A stretch of DNA of 25,150 nucleotides from CADEED01 sp035761265 (GCA_035761265.1 DASTRL010000040.1:1-25150), one strand, 5' to 3'. Shown: positions 1 through 7,847, numbered from the stretch's first letter. Made by a program: numbers and translations. Notes: generated by a model not told the origin, from the sequence alone.

Positions 1-2191
1 CACCATCGGCGGCGCGATCAGCATCGTCACGCACACGCCCGGGCCGGACCCGCGCTTCCTCGCGCAGCTCACGACCGGCAGCTTCAACCGGCGCGACATC
101 TCGGTGTCGGGAGACTTTCCGGTCTCGGACAATTTTCTGACGACCCTGAGCTTTTCCTCGCAGACGCGCGATGGTTACCAGAAGGTGATTCCTTATCCCA
201 CGGATTCGGAGCTCGGGCAGGTGCCCTGGGTGGTGGACCCGCAGACCGCATTTCCAAAGGCCGGCTACGAAACCTCGCGGCGCAATGGTGGGCAGAACGT
301 GCAGGTGCTGCGCGGCAAGGCGCTGTGGAAAGTCTCCGACCAGTTCAACGTCACGATCGCCGGTGACTACGCGCACCAGGATCAGCCTTCGTTCCCCGAG
401 ACCGTGCTCGCCGTGAGGACGCCGGCGGGCGACAACCTGCCGACGGCCACCGATGCGCTGCCAGGTCCGTGGGGCTTCATGGGGGCTAACTACAACTTCT
501 GCATCAGCCAGCCCGCCTCACTGCTGAACGACGTGCCGGCATTCCTCGCGGCATTTCCCGGGGCACCGCCGTTCTGGGGCACGGGCGTGGGCGGGCTGTG
601 TGGGCCGCGTGCCCAGGGTCTCGGCCTTGCGCCCGGCGGTGCGCCGTTGGGTGGCGCGGGCTACGTGGGTGGACCGGTGCCTTACACACCGGGCGGCGTC
701 GCCGGAAATCCCTCCGGCCCGAATCCACGCATCTACTGGAATCTCGCCAACACGCAGACCGGCGACATCGACAAGACCTACGCCACGGGGCCGAGCTTCG
801 CGAAGTACGATGCCTGGGGCGCATCGGTCACGCTCGATTACGACTTCTCGGATTCGATGGCGTTCAAGTCGATCACCGGCGCGCGCGGCATCGATTGGAA
901 GGTCGGCGTGGATCTCGACGGCCTGCCCGAGACCATCCAGGAAGTGACCGACCATCAGACGCAGCGGCAGTTCTCGCAGGAGTTCCAGCTCACCGGCAAG
1001 GCGATGGGCGACAAGCTCGACTACGTGGCGGGCCTGTACTACTTCCAGGAAGAGGGTTTCGTGCACGATTTCGTGCCGTTCGGCAGCACGCTGTTCATCT
1101 ACGACGTGGCCAACGACGTCGACACCAAGTCGTACGCGGCCTACTTTCATGCCGACTACCAGGTCAACGACGCGTTCGGGCTCACGCTCGGCGCGCGCTA
1201 TTCCTGGGACGACAAGAAGTTCGAGGGCGGCCAGGCGGATCTCGACGGCTACAACTACAAGTCCTCGGGCTGCTTCAATCCGGTGACCGGTCCGGACATG
1301 GCGTGCTGGGCGGGATTCGCCGCGCTGCCGTTCATCAACCTCGCGCCGTTCCCGGATCCCAGCAACCCGTACCGTTACTTCCCGCCGGGCGAGCAGAGCC
1401 AGAAGTACAACGTGTTCACGCCCACCGTGGGCGCGCAGTGGCACGTGAACCAGGACCAGATGCTGTACGTGAGTTTCTCCAAGGGCTTCAAGGCGGGTGG
1501 CTGGACCACGCGACTGTCGAATCCGCTGGCGGACATCGCCGGCGCGGCGTTCGGACCGGAGAAGAGCGAGACCTACGAGCTCGGCTACAAGTCGCAGTTC
1601 CTGAACCACCACGTGCAGGCCAACGTCGCGGTGTTCTGGACCGACTACACCGGCATCCAGCTGCAGATCCAGGAAGGCGCTTCACCCGTGTCGCAGAATG
1701 CGGGCGACGCGGAACTGAAGGGCGCCGAGCTCGAGCTGCAGGCGATTCTCGGCGGCGGCTTCTCGCTGAACCTCGCCGCCGGATACATCGATGCCGAGTA
1801 CACCAAGCTGAAGACCAGCGTGCAGGGCATCACGCTCGACTCCGAAATTCCGAAGACGCCGAAATCCAAGTACACGATCAGCCCGCAGTGGGACGTGAAC
1901 CTGCCGAACACCGGCAAGTTGCGCTTCGCGGTGGATTACACGCGCACGGCATCGCTGTTCAACGACGCGCCGAACACGCCTGAGCTGTTCCGCCCATCGA
2001 GCGACCAGCTGGGCGCGGCGATCCATTACTTCTCGCCGCAGGAGAAGTACGAGCTGACACTCGGCGGCACGAATCTCACGGACGACCGCTACCTGACGGT
2101 GGGATCGACCAATGGCGCCGAAGGCGAGATCGTGGGCACCTACAATCCGCCGCGGCAGTGGTACCTGAGCCTGCACATGAAGTTCGAGTAG
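1..2191 (+). CDS. TonB-dependent receptor, 5'-truncated by window edge
   Basis: Outer-membrane active-transport barrel; the substrate cannot be told from sequence. The reading frame is open from base 2, and the first residues (TIGGAISIVTHTPG) are the end of the plug domain, which normally reads GxGGxINxxT. The signal peptide, TonB box and most of the plug therefore lie before the window. The GTG at 104 is internal, not the start. The remaining ~729 residues are barrel strands with typical receptor phrases: FSKGFKAGGW near the middle, ETYELGYKSQF, and NLTDDRYLTVG near the C-terminus. A Gly/Pro-rich stretch (about bases 550-735) looks like a long extracellular loop. It converges on otsB with 25 bp between stops. 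The family call is secure. Confidence 0.93.
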   Translation, partial: TIGGAISIVTHTPGPDPRFLAQLTTGSFNRRDISVSGDFPVSDNFLTTLSFSSQTRDGYQKVIPYPTDSELGQVPWVVDPQTAFPKAGYETSRRNGGQNVQVLRGKALWKVSDQFNVTIAGDYAHQDQPSFPETVLAVRTPAGDNLPTATDALPGPWGFMGANYNFCISQPASLLNDVPAFLAAFPGAPPFWGTGVGGLCGPRAQGLGLAPGGAPLGGAGYVGGPVPYTPGGVAGNPSGPNPRIYWNLANTQTGDIDKTYATGPSFAKYDAWGASVTLDYDFSDSMAFKSITGARGIDWKVGVDLDGLPETIQEVTDHQTQRQFSQEFQLTGKAMGDKLDYVAGLYYFQEEGFVHDFVPFGSTLFIYDVANDVDTKSYAAYFHADYQVNDAFGLTLGARYSWDDKKFEGGQADLDGYNYKSSGCFNPVTGPDMACWAGFAALPFINLAPFPDPSNPYRYFPPGEQSQKYNVFTPTVGAQWHVNQDQMLYVSFSKGFKAGGWTTRLSNPLADIAGAAFGPEKSETYELGYKSQFLNHHVQANVAVFWTDYTGIQLQIQEGASPVSQNAGDAELKGAELELQAILGGGFSLNLAAGYIDAEYTKLKTSVQGITLDSEIPKTPKSKYTISPQWDVNLPNTGKLRFAVDYTRTASLFNDAPNTPELFRPSSDQLGAAIHYFSPQEKYELTLGGTNLTDDRYLTVGSTNGAEGEIVGTYNPPRQWYLSLHMKFE

Positions 2192-2216
2192 CTGGAGTCG
2201 GACAGGCCGGACGTGC

Positions 2217-2960
2217 TCAGCGATTCAGGTTGCGGTCCCGCAGCCAGGCGACGACCGTCGAGACGTTGCTGAACCGGTAGCGCGCGGCGGTCTGTTCCAG
2301 GTTGCCGACGCGGATGGTGTGGCCGCCCATCTCGTTCACGGCCTCGAAGGCGACCTCGTCGCAGGGATCGTCGCCGACGAACACGGGAGTGCGCCCGGCG
2401 AATTCGGGTTGCCGCATCAGTAGTTCGATCGCGCTGCGTTCGCTGTAAGCGCGCGGCATCAGCTCCAGCACGCACTTGCCGCGTCGCACGGTGAATTCGC
2501 CGCCGAGCTCGGACGCCAGTTCGTCCATGACCGCCTGCACTTCCGGTTCCAGGCGCGGGACCAGCCGATAGTGCATGGCGAGGGCGATGCCCTTGTCCTC
2601 GAGCAGCAGTCCGCGATGCTCGCGCTGCAGGGACTGCAGCCACTGGCGCGCGCGGTCGAGCACGCCGGCATCGATGTCGGGCCGGACGACCTCGCCACCG
2701 GGCAGTCGCACCTCCAGGCCGTGTTTGCCGGAGGCGGGGAATCGGCAAGGCGCGAACAGCTCGTCGAGCTCGGCGATTGGACGGCCGCTGAGCAGCGCGA
2801 ATGCGCCGTGCTCGCGCCGGCGCGCGAGCTCCAGCGTATTGCGCAGCGAGGCCGGCACGCGCACGCGATCCGGCGTCGCCGCGATCTCCAGCAGCGTGCC
2901 GTCGACGTCCAGGAACAGGGCGAGGCCTTCGCCTCTCACGAATGCGGCCCGGGCGCTCAT
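2217..2960 (-). CDS. otsB: Trehalose-6-phosphate phosphatase (OtsB-like, atypical motifs)
   Basis: HAD-superfamily phosphatase of 247 aa that would remove phosphate from trehalose 6-phosphate, the second step of trehalose synthesis in the cytoplasm. HAD motif I is DVDGT at residues 18-22 (nucleophile Asp18, acid/base Asp20). Motif II is LLSGRP near 57-61. SGKHGLEVR near 78-86 and ALAMHYR near 126-132 are OtsB signatures. Motif IV is GDDPCDE at 196-202, where the family usually has GDDxTDE. The segment that in E. coli OtsB reads PRGTSKGEAI is PRAYSERSAI here, so the usual motif III Lys-Gly is Glu-Arg. The gene starts 16 bp after the MarR gene on the same strand, with GGATGA as a possible ribosome site. 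otsA lies divergently next door, which supports the pathway call. Activity is less certain because of the substitutions. Confidence 0.87.
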   Translation of the reverse strand: MSARAAFVRGEGLALFLDVDGTLLEIAATPDRVRVPASLRNTLELARRREHGAFALLSGRPIAELDELFAPCRFPASGKHGLEVRLPGGEVVRPDIDAGVLDRARQWLQSLQREHRGLLLEDKGIALAMHYRLVPRLEPEVQAVMDELASELGGEFTVRRGKCVLELMPRAYSERSAIELLMRQPEFAGRTPVFVGDDPCDEVAFEAVNEMGGHTIRVGNLEQTAARYRFSNVSTVVAWLRDRNLNR

Positions 2961-2976
2961 GTCAGTTCATCCGCGG

Positions 2977-3516
2977 TCATTTTCTCCGGCGCGGCCGCGC
3001 GCGCGGGCGCTTCGTCGCGGGATGTCGCGGGCGCGACTTGGGCGTGCTCGTGCCGCCCGCATGCGGGTCCGGCAGCAATGTGAGCAGCAGCTCCACGCTT
3101 TCGGCGAGCTGCTCGAGCCGGGCGCGGGGCAGACGGCACACCGCACGTTGCAGCGTGAACACGGCGCGGCCCGCGGTGGCTCTCAGGATCTGCTTTCCCG
3201 CGGCGGTGGGATGGATCTGGATGGCGCGCTGGTCTTCGTCGGATCGCCGCCGCTCGATCCAGCCGCGCAGCGTCAGGCTCTTCAGGGTCTGGCTCACGGC
3301 GGGGCGGCGCATGCCCAGCAGCGCGGCGAGCCGCGAAGCCGGCAGCCCCGGCTCGTTGCCGATGCAGACCAGCGCGCGGTGCAGCCCGATCGGCGCGCCG
3401 GTCAACTGCTCGAGCTCCCGGTACAGCGAGCGCATGCGGTCCACGAGCTCGCGGGCGGCCACCAGCGCCCGGCCCTGCAGGGCGGCACGTACGTGCGTAT
3501 CAGTATTGGCTTGCAT
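2977..3516 (-). CDS. MarR-family regulator with basic C-terminal tail
   Basis: Probable DNA-binding regulator of 179 aa. The winged helix-turn-helix lies about residues 55-110: LPASRLAALLGMRRPAVSQT is the helix-turn-helix, and RRSDEDQRAIQIHPTAAG is the wing, typical of MarR. After the dimerisation helix (about 125-150) comes a tail, residues 151-179, rich in Lys, Arg and Pro. Eleven of its last 20 residues are Lys or Arg. Such a tail is not part of the standard MarR fold and could give non-specific DNA affinity. The gene precedes otsB in the same direction (16 bp) and is divergent from otsA across 136 bp, so control of both trehalose genes is a reasonable inference. The start at 3516 has no strong ribosome site. 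The ligand is unknown. Confidence 0.85.
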   Translation of the reverse strand: MQANTDTHVRAALQGRALVAARELVDRMRSLYRELEQLTGAPIGLHRALVCIGNEPGLPASRLAALLGMRRPAVSQTLKSLTLRGWIERRRSDEDQRAIQIHPTAAGKQILRATAGRAVFTLQRAVCRLPRARLEQLAESVELLLTLLPDPHAGGTSTPKSRPRHPATKRPRARPRRRK

Positions 3517-3585
3517 GGATCAAAGACTGATGGCGAAAAGTGTGCATAGCCTAGCATTCCTGTCGATGCGCCGATGACGATGGTT

Positions 3586-3600
3586 TCATTCTCGCAATGA
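3586..3600. promoter_or_regulatory. Inverted repeat between MarR gene and otsA
   Basis: TCATT-CTCGC-AATGA is a perfect 5-bp inverted repeat with a 5-bp centre, in the 136-bp gap between the divergent MarR and otsA genes. A second, wider pair (TTTCATT at 3584-3590 and AAATGAA at 3608-3614) shares its left arm. The surroundings are the most AT-rich part of this gap and include TAATAA at 3616-3621, a possible -10 for otsA. Size and position suit a MarR operator, but short repeats arise by chance. Confidence 0.3.
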
Positions 3601-3652
3601 TTTCGTAAAATGAACTAATAATGAGAGTACCTCCTGTCCCACGCGATAGCGC

Positions 3653-5038
3653 ATGAGCCGGCTCGTCGCTGTGTCCAATCGGGTATCGATGCCGAAACGC
3701 GGCAGCACGCCCGGCGGTCTCGCCGTCGGGCTGCTGGCCGCCATGGAAGCACGCGGTGGAGTGTGGTTCGGGTGGGATGGCGAGACCACCGAAGGCGCAC
3801 CGGGTCCGGCCACGGTGAACTGGCAGGGCAACGTCGAATACGTGTCGACCGCGCTCGCCGAAACCGAGTACCGCGACTTCTATCTCGGCTTCTGCAACTC
3901 GGTGCTGTGGCCGCTGTTCCACTATTTCATCGCGGAATTCCGCTATTCGGCGGCGCAGTTCGAGGCGTACCAGCGCGTCAACTCGCGCTTCGCGCAGGAG
4001 CTGCTGCCGCACCTGCAGGCGACAGACTTGATCTGGGTGCACGACTATCACCTGATCCCGCTCGCGCAGAAGTTGCGCGAGGCCGGCGCGCGCCATCCGA
4101 TGGGCTTCTTCCTGCACATCCCGTTTCCGACCGCGGAAGTCTTGCGGGTGTTGCCGGTCTACGGCGAGCTGCTGCAGGGTTTGCTGGCATACGACCTGCT
4201 CGGTTTCCAGACCCACACCGACCTGCGGGCATTCCGCGAGGGGGTCCGTCACGTCTGGCCCGAGGCCCGGATCGACGATGCGACGATACGCGTGGGCGAC
4301 CGCGTGGTCGTCACGATGGTCACGCCGATCGGCGTCGATGTCGAAGGACTGCGCGCGCAGGCCGAGCAGGCCGTGCAGTCCGAGGAGTGCCGCCGCATGG
4401 TCACGGGCCTGCTCGGGCGGCGGCTCATGGTCGGCGTCGATCGTCTCGACTACAGCAAGGGGCTGGTGCAGCGGTTCCGGGCCTACGAGAGATTTCTCGA
4501 GACCTATCCGGACAATCGCAATCGCGTCACCTTCCTGCAGATCGCGCCGCTGTCGCGCACGGACGTGCGCGCGTACTCCGAGATCCGGCGTGACCTCGAG
4601 CAGGCCACGGGCCGGACCAACGGGCGTTTCGCCGAAACCGACTGGACGCCGATCCGCTACCTGAACCGGAATTTCCCGCGAGAAACGCTCATGGGATTCC
4701 TGCGCAGCGCGTTGATCGGCATCGTTACCCCGGTGCGTGACGGCATGAATCTCGTGGCGAAGGAATTCGTCGCCGCGCAGGATCCCGCCGATCCGGGCGT
4801 GCTGGTGCTCTCGACTCTCGCCGGCGCGGCCCACGAGCTGGACGCGGCGCTGCTCGTGAATCCATACGACACGCGCGCCATGGCGCACGCCATCCAGCAG
4901 GCGCTCGACATGCCGCTCGGCGAGCGGCGCGATCGGCACAAGTCCATGCTCGAAGCCCTCGAGCGCAATTGCATCCACGCGTGGCACTCGCGTTTCGTGG
5001 ACGCGCTCGGCGAAATCCCCAGGGCGGCGGCGGCGTGA
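3653..5038 (+). CDS. otsA: Trehalose-6-phosphate synthase
   Basis: GT20 glycosyltransferase of 461 aa, the usual OtsA length. It joins UDP-glucose (or another NDP-glucose) to glucose 6-phosphate in the cytoplasm. Visible family motifs in order: SNRVSMPKRG with the substrate-binding Arg10, then GGLAVGLLAAM; HDYHLIPLAQ; PFPTAEVLRVLP; VGVDRLDYSKG, whose Arg and Lys contact the donor phosphates; RDGMNLVAKEF; and a C-terminal LVNPYDTRAMAHAI. An in-frame TAG at 3647-3649 fixes ATG 3653 as the earliest start. No good ribosome site precedes it. It heads a rightward set in which the next gene overlaps its stop codon by 3 bp. Together with otsB on the opposite strand it completes the OtsAB pathway. Confidence 0.95.
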   Translation: MSRLVAVSNRVSMPKRGSTPGGLAVGLLAAMEARGGVWFGWDGETTEGAPGPATVNWQGNVEYVSTALAETEYRDFYLGFCNSVLWPLFHYFIAEFRYSAAQFEAYQRVNSRFAQELLPHLQATDLIWVHDYHLIPLAQKLREAGARHPMGFFLHIPFPTAEVLRVLPVYGELLQGLLAYDLLGFQTHTDLRAFREGVRHVWPEARIDDATIRVGDRVVVTMVTPIGVDVEGLRAQAEQAVQSEECRRMVTGLLGRRLMVGVDRLDYSKGLVQRFRAYERFLETYPDNRNRVTFLQIAPLSRTDVRAYSEIRRDLEQATGRTNGRFAETDWTPIRYLNRNFPRETLMGFLRSALIGIVTPVRDGMNLVAKEFVAAQDPADPGVLVLSTLAGAAHELDAALLVNPYDTRAMAHAIQQALDMPLGERRDRHKSMLEALERNCIHAWHSRFVDALGEIPRAAAA

Positions 5039-5427
5039 CATCCGCGGATAACGCAATCCCGGATGTCGTGCTGAGGTTCATCGAAGAAAACATAGACACG
5101 GTTCCGGAGCTCGAGACACTGCTCATGATGAGACAGGCCGAAGATCGTGGCTGGGACGTTTCCGAGATCGCCGCGCGGAACTACATCTCCGAGCAGCGTG
5201 CGCAGGAAACGCTGGAGGCGCTGCGGCGCCGCGGCCTGCTGAGCCTCGACGCCGAGGCGCGCCGCTACCGGTTCGAGCCGCCGGCGGACGAGACGCGGGC
5301 GCTGGTCGCCGAGGTCGCCGAGACCTACCAGCGCAACCTGGCGCGCATCGCCATGCTGATCCATTCCAAGCCTTCGTCTTCGATCAAGGAATTCGCGCGC
5401 GCGTTCGATTTGAAGAAGGACCGCTGA
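5035..5427 (+). CDS. Small winged-helix-like protein of unknown target
   Basis: 130-aa protein starting at GTG 5035, which overlaps the otsA stop in a GTGA junction, so translation is probably coupled. Residues about 40-82 look like a helix-turn-helix with a wing: DVSEIAARNYISEQRAQ, then ALRRRGLL, then a short strand pair ending RRYRFEPP. Residues 85-110 form an amphipathic helix, perhaps for dimerisation. I recognise no named family. Its position between otsA and two small membrane genes suggests a local regulator of the osmotic block, but this is inference. A start further upstream inside otsA (4969) is possible on paper and unlikely. Confidence 0.7.
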   Translation: MTSADNAIPDVVLRFIEENIDTVPELETLLMMRQAEDRGWDVSEIAARNYISEQRAQETLEALRRRGLLSLDAEARRYRFEPPADETRALVAEVAETYQRNLARIAMLIHSKPSSSIKEFARAFDLKKDR

Positions 5428-5428
5428 A

Positions 5429-5695
5429 GTGCTGCAACCCATCGTGAATTTCCTCGGAACGCTGGTGGCCGCGCTGTGCGCGGTCCTGCTGCTGCGCGCC
5501 TACGGTGCGGTGAGAAAGCGGCTGCTGCTCTGGGCGGGCCTGTGCTTCGCGGGATTGAGCATCTCCAACGGCCTGGTGGTCCTCGACCTGTTCTTCGTTC
5601 CGCAGATCGACCTGTACCGCTGGCGGCTGCTGGCCGCGGCGGCCGCGATGCTGCTGCTCGTCTACGGGCTGCTGTTCGAGAGCGACCGGTCATGA
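5429..5695 (+). CDS. Small membrane protein, DUF5985-like (first copy)
   Basis: 88-aa protein with three predicted membrane helices: about residues 6-25, 32-56 and 65-83. Basic residues follow helix 1 (RAYGAVRKR). Start GTG 5429 lies one base after the previous stop and has a good ribosome site, GAAGAAGGA at 5412-5420. Size, topology and pairing with the next gene recall the DUF5985 family, which has no known function; this assignment is from memory. It sits inside the otsA-to-MscS set, so a membrane or osmotic stress role is plausible but unproven. Confidence 0.72.
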   Translation: MLQPIVNFLGTLVAALCAVLLLRAYGAVRKRLLLWAGLCFAGLSISNGLVVLDLFFVPQIDLYRWRLLAAAAAMLLLVYGLLFESDRS

Positions 5696-5946
5696 TGGAC
5701 GGATTCCTGCTCGGCGTGATCGTCACGGCATCATTCGTGGCGAGCGGCTTCTTCGCCAAGTTCTGGCGCGCCACGCGCGATCCGCTGTTCCTGTACTTCG
5801 CCGCGGCGTTCCTGCTCGAGGGGCTCAACCGCATGGTCTTCCTCGGGCTCGATCGCCCGAACGAGGGCAACGAATACGTCTACGTCGTGCGCCTGGCGAG
5901 CTACCTGCTCATCCTGCTGGGGATCATCAACAAGAACCGGAGTTGA
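5692..5946 (+). CDS. Small membrane protein, DUF5985-like (second copy)
   Basis: 84-aa protein starting at ATG 5692, overlapping the previous stop as ATGA; a second ATG at 5695 is also possible. Predicted helices: about residues 4-24, 31-52 and 62-79. FWRATRDPLFLYFAAAF between helices 1 and 2 and the C-terminal IINKNRS match my memory of DUF5985 proteins well. It is not a near-identical copy of its neighbour but has the same length and topology, so the two may form a heteromeric pair. A long upstream extension of this frame to 5476 overlaps the previous gene and is not coding. Confidence 0.75.
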   Translation: MMDGFLLGVIVTASFVASGFFAKFWRATRDPLFLYFAAAFLLEGLNRMVFLGLDRPNEGNEYVYVVRLASYLLILLGIINKNRS

Positions 5947-5953
5947 TTTCACC

Positions 5954-7303
5954 ATGGATGGGATGAGCCCGACTTTCCTCGGCGTGGATCTGAGGACCTG
6001 GATCATCGGCGGCGCCATCGTGCTGCTGGTGGCGATCGCGCACGTGGGCCTGCGCTGGTGGGCAAGACGGCGTGAGCGCACGCACCAGGACAGGCCGCTC
6101 GCGCCGGGTGAGTCCGCCACGGCGCGGTACTGGATGGCGCGTGGGCTGAGCAACGCCGTGCCGCCCATCGCCTTCATGCTGTGGCTGCATGGGCTGTCGC
6201 TCGCGCTGACCACGCTGCTCGCGGACTGGTCCGACACCACCTGGAGTGCACGCAGCCTGCTGGCGGTGGGTTGGCTGCGTGGCGTCGGCACCCTGTTGGG
6301 CCTGGCGTGGCTGCTGTCGCGCATCGCGCGCACGCTCGAAGCCTTGCTGCAGTCCCATGCCTCGCGTACCGAGGCCGGCTGGGATGACGTGCTGTTGCCG
6401 TTCGCCGGCAAGTCGCTGCGCCTGGTCCTGCCGATTCTCGCGCTCATCCTGGGTACGCCGGTGCTGGCCGTGCCCGGCGGCGCCCAGGCCGTGATCCAGA
6501 ACGCGATCAGCCTCGCGCTGATCGGCACGATCGGCTTCATCCTGGTCCAGTTCGTGAATGCGATGGCACAGCTGGTGCTGCGGCGGTATCGGCTCGACGT
6601 CGCCGACAATCGCCGCGCGCGCGGCGTCTACACGCAGGTGATGGTGCTCAAGAAGATCGCGGTCACGGCGATCGGGTTGTTCGCGATCGCCTCGATGCTC
6701 ATGGTCTTCCAGTCGGTGCGCCAGCTCGGGACCACGATGCTCGCCTCGGCGGGCGTCGCCGGCATCGTGATCGGCTTCGCAGCGCAGAAGAGCCTGGGCA
6801 CGCTGCTCGCGGGCATCCAGATCGCCATGACGCAGCCGATCCGCATCGATGACGTGGTCATCGTGGAGGGCGAGTGGGGCCGGATCGAGGAGATCACGCT
6901 GACGTACGTCGTGGTGCGCATCTGGGACCTGCGCCGGCTGGTCGTGCCCATCACGTATTTCATCGAAAAGCCGTTCCAGAACTGGACGCGCACCTCGGCG
7001 GACATCCTGGGCACGGTGTTCCTGCACGTCGACTACGGGGTTCCGGTCGACGCGCTGCGCGCCGAGCTCACGAAGATCCTGGAGGCGTCGGCCAACTGGG
7101 ATCGCAAGGTGAACGTGCTGCAGGTGACGGATGCGAAGGAGCGCACGCTCGAGCTGCGCGCGCTCGCCAGCTCGAGCGACGCGAGCAAGTCGTGGGACCT
7201 GCGCTGCGAAGTGCGCGAAAAACTGGTCGCCTTCGTCCAGAAGAACTATCCGGACAGCCTGCCGCGCCTGCGCGCGACGCTCGAGCAATCGCCGGCGGGC
7301 TAA
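5954..7303 (+). CDS. MscS-family mechanosensitive channel
   Basis: 449-aa inner-membrane protein that should open under membrane tension and release solutes on osmotic downshift. The N-terminal third holds several hydrophobic helices (about residues 15-35, 70-90, 105-120, 155-175, 185-205). The MscS pore helix is near residues 262-290, with the Gly/Ala pattern ASAGVAGIVIGFAAQKSLG. It is followed by the beta domain (IRIDDVVIVEGEWGRIEEIT, then RRLVVPITYFIEKPFQNWTR). The rest is the cytoplasmic alpha/beta part. It is longer than E. coli MscS (286 aa) because of extra N-terminal helices. It starts 7 bp after the small membrane genes and converges with the next minus-strand gene, sharing stop-codon bases 7301-7302. 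Confidence 0.93.
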   Translation: MDGMSPTFLGVDLRTWIIGGAIVLLVAIAHVGLRWWARRRERTHQDRPLAPGESATARYWMARGLSNAVPPIAFMLWLHGLSLALTTLLADWSDTTWSARSLLAVGWLRGVGTLLGLAWLLSRIARTLEALLQSHASRTEAGWDDVLLPFAGKSLRLVLPILALILGTPVLAVPGGAQAVIQNAISLALIGTIGFILVQFVNAMAQLVLRRYRLDVADNRRARGVYTQVMVLKKIAVTAIGLFAIASMLMVFQSVRQLGTTMLASAGVAGIVIGFAAQKSLGTLLAGIQIAMTQPIRIDDVVIVEGEWGRIEEITLTYVVVRIWDLRRLVVPITYFIEKPFQNWTRTSADILGTVFLHVDYGVPVDALRAELTKILEASANWDRKVNVLQVTDAKERTLELRALASSSDASKSWDLRCEVREKLVAFVQKNYPDSLPRLRATLEQSPAG

Positions 7304-7809
7304 CTACCGAGCTTCTGCCGGAACTCGAACTGCATGGTGCAGGGGGTTCCGGCGCACATGGCGGGCTTGTACCTCGCCTTCATGAGCTCGCGCTGCGCCA
7401 CCTGGTTGAGCTTCTCGCTGGTGACGCTGCCGTGGTCCACGACCTTGATCGCCTGGCCATCGGGACCGACCGTCACGGACAGGTTGATCTCGCCGCGCGC
7501 GTTGTAGATGCGCTGCGCCTTGCGCACCGCGTAGAAGATCGGCTTGATGCCTTCGGCCGGGAACGGCGGTTCATCGCCGGGCGTGAGCGTGTCGTACATC
7601 GAATGCAGCTCCGCCCGCTGCCGGGGCGTGAGCTGCTCGTAGGTCTTGTTGAGCGGGACCTTCGAATCCCACTGGATGTCCTTCTTGAGTATGGAGCCGG
7701 TCGAGCCGGTGGCCGGCGTGTACATCGGGGAATTGGCGCTTTGGGCGTTGAGGACGGTGGCAGCGCAGAGGGAGAAGCCGATCGGGAGCAGATATTTCTG
7801 GAAGTTCAT
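7300..7809 (-). CDS. Exported TonB C-terminal-like protein (copy 1 of tandem pair)
   Basis: 169-aa protein with a signal peptide (about residues 1-22, ending VLNAQ). A linker region shares LNKTxxQLTPxQ and DEPPFPAEGxKP with its neighbour. The C-terminal domain resembles the TonB C-terminus: LSVTVGPDGQAIKV, then RYKPA, then a final beta strand. It lacks the membrane anchor and proline-rich stalk of true TonB, so it is probably a periplasmic relative. Cys152 and Cys157 (CAGTPC) are conserved in both copies and could form a disulphide. I chose ATG 7809 because the signal peptide begins there and the same upstream box ends the same 11 bases before it in both copies. The frame runs further upstream to 7965 but that part is not protein-like. 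Its role is unknown. Confidence 0.8.
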   Translation of the reverse strand: MNFQKYLLPIGFSLCAATVLNAQSANSPMYTPATGSTGSILKKDIQWDSKVPLNKTYEQLTPRQRAELHSMYDTLTPGDEPPFPAEGIKPIFYAVRKAQRIYNARGEINLSVTVGPDGQAIKVVDHGSVTSEKLNQVAQRELMKARYKPAMCAGTPCTMQFEFRQKLGS

Positions 7810-7810
7810 T

Positions 7811-7847
7811 GCAAAACTTGAGCATGGAGAAAAAAGCGGGTCAATGC
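7811..7847 (-). promoter_or_regulatory. Conserved upstream box, copy 1
   Basis: Read on the minus strand: GCATTGACC (7847-7839), 12 bases, CATGCT (7826-7821), then CAAGTTTTGC up to the start codon at 7809. The same elements precede the tandem paralogue. TTGACC is a good -35. A 17-base spacer puts a weak -10 (TCAAGT) at 7821-7816, which would place transcription start at or next to the ATG. Whether this is a promoter or merely duplicated DNA is open. Confidence 0.4.

Noticed and set aside
3629..3636. Perfect Shine-Dalgarno-like sequence on the minus strand upstream of otsA
   Set aside because: No ATG, GTG or TTG follows at a suitable distance; the first frame after it is about 12 codons.
3551..5056. 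501-codon minus-strand frame opposite otsA
   Set aside because: It is the antisense of a clear OtsA gene and has no motif; GC-rich codon bias alone explains its length.
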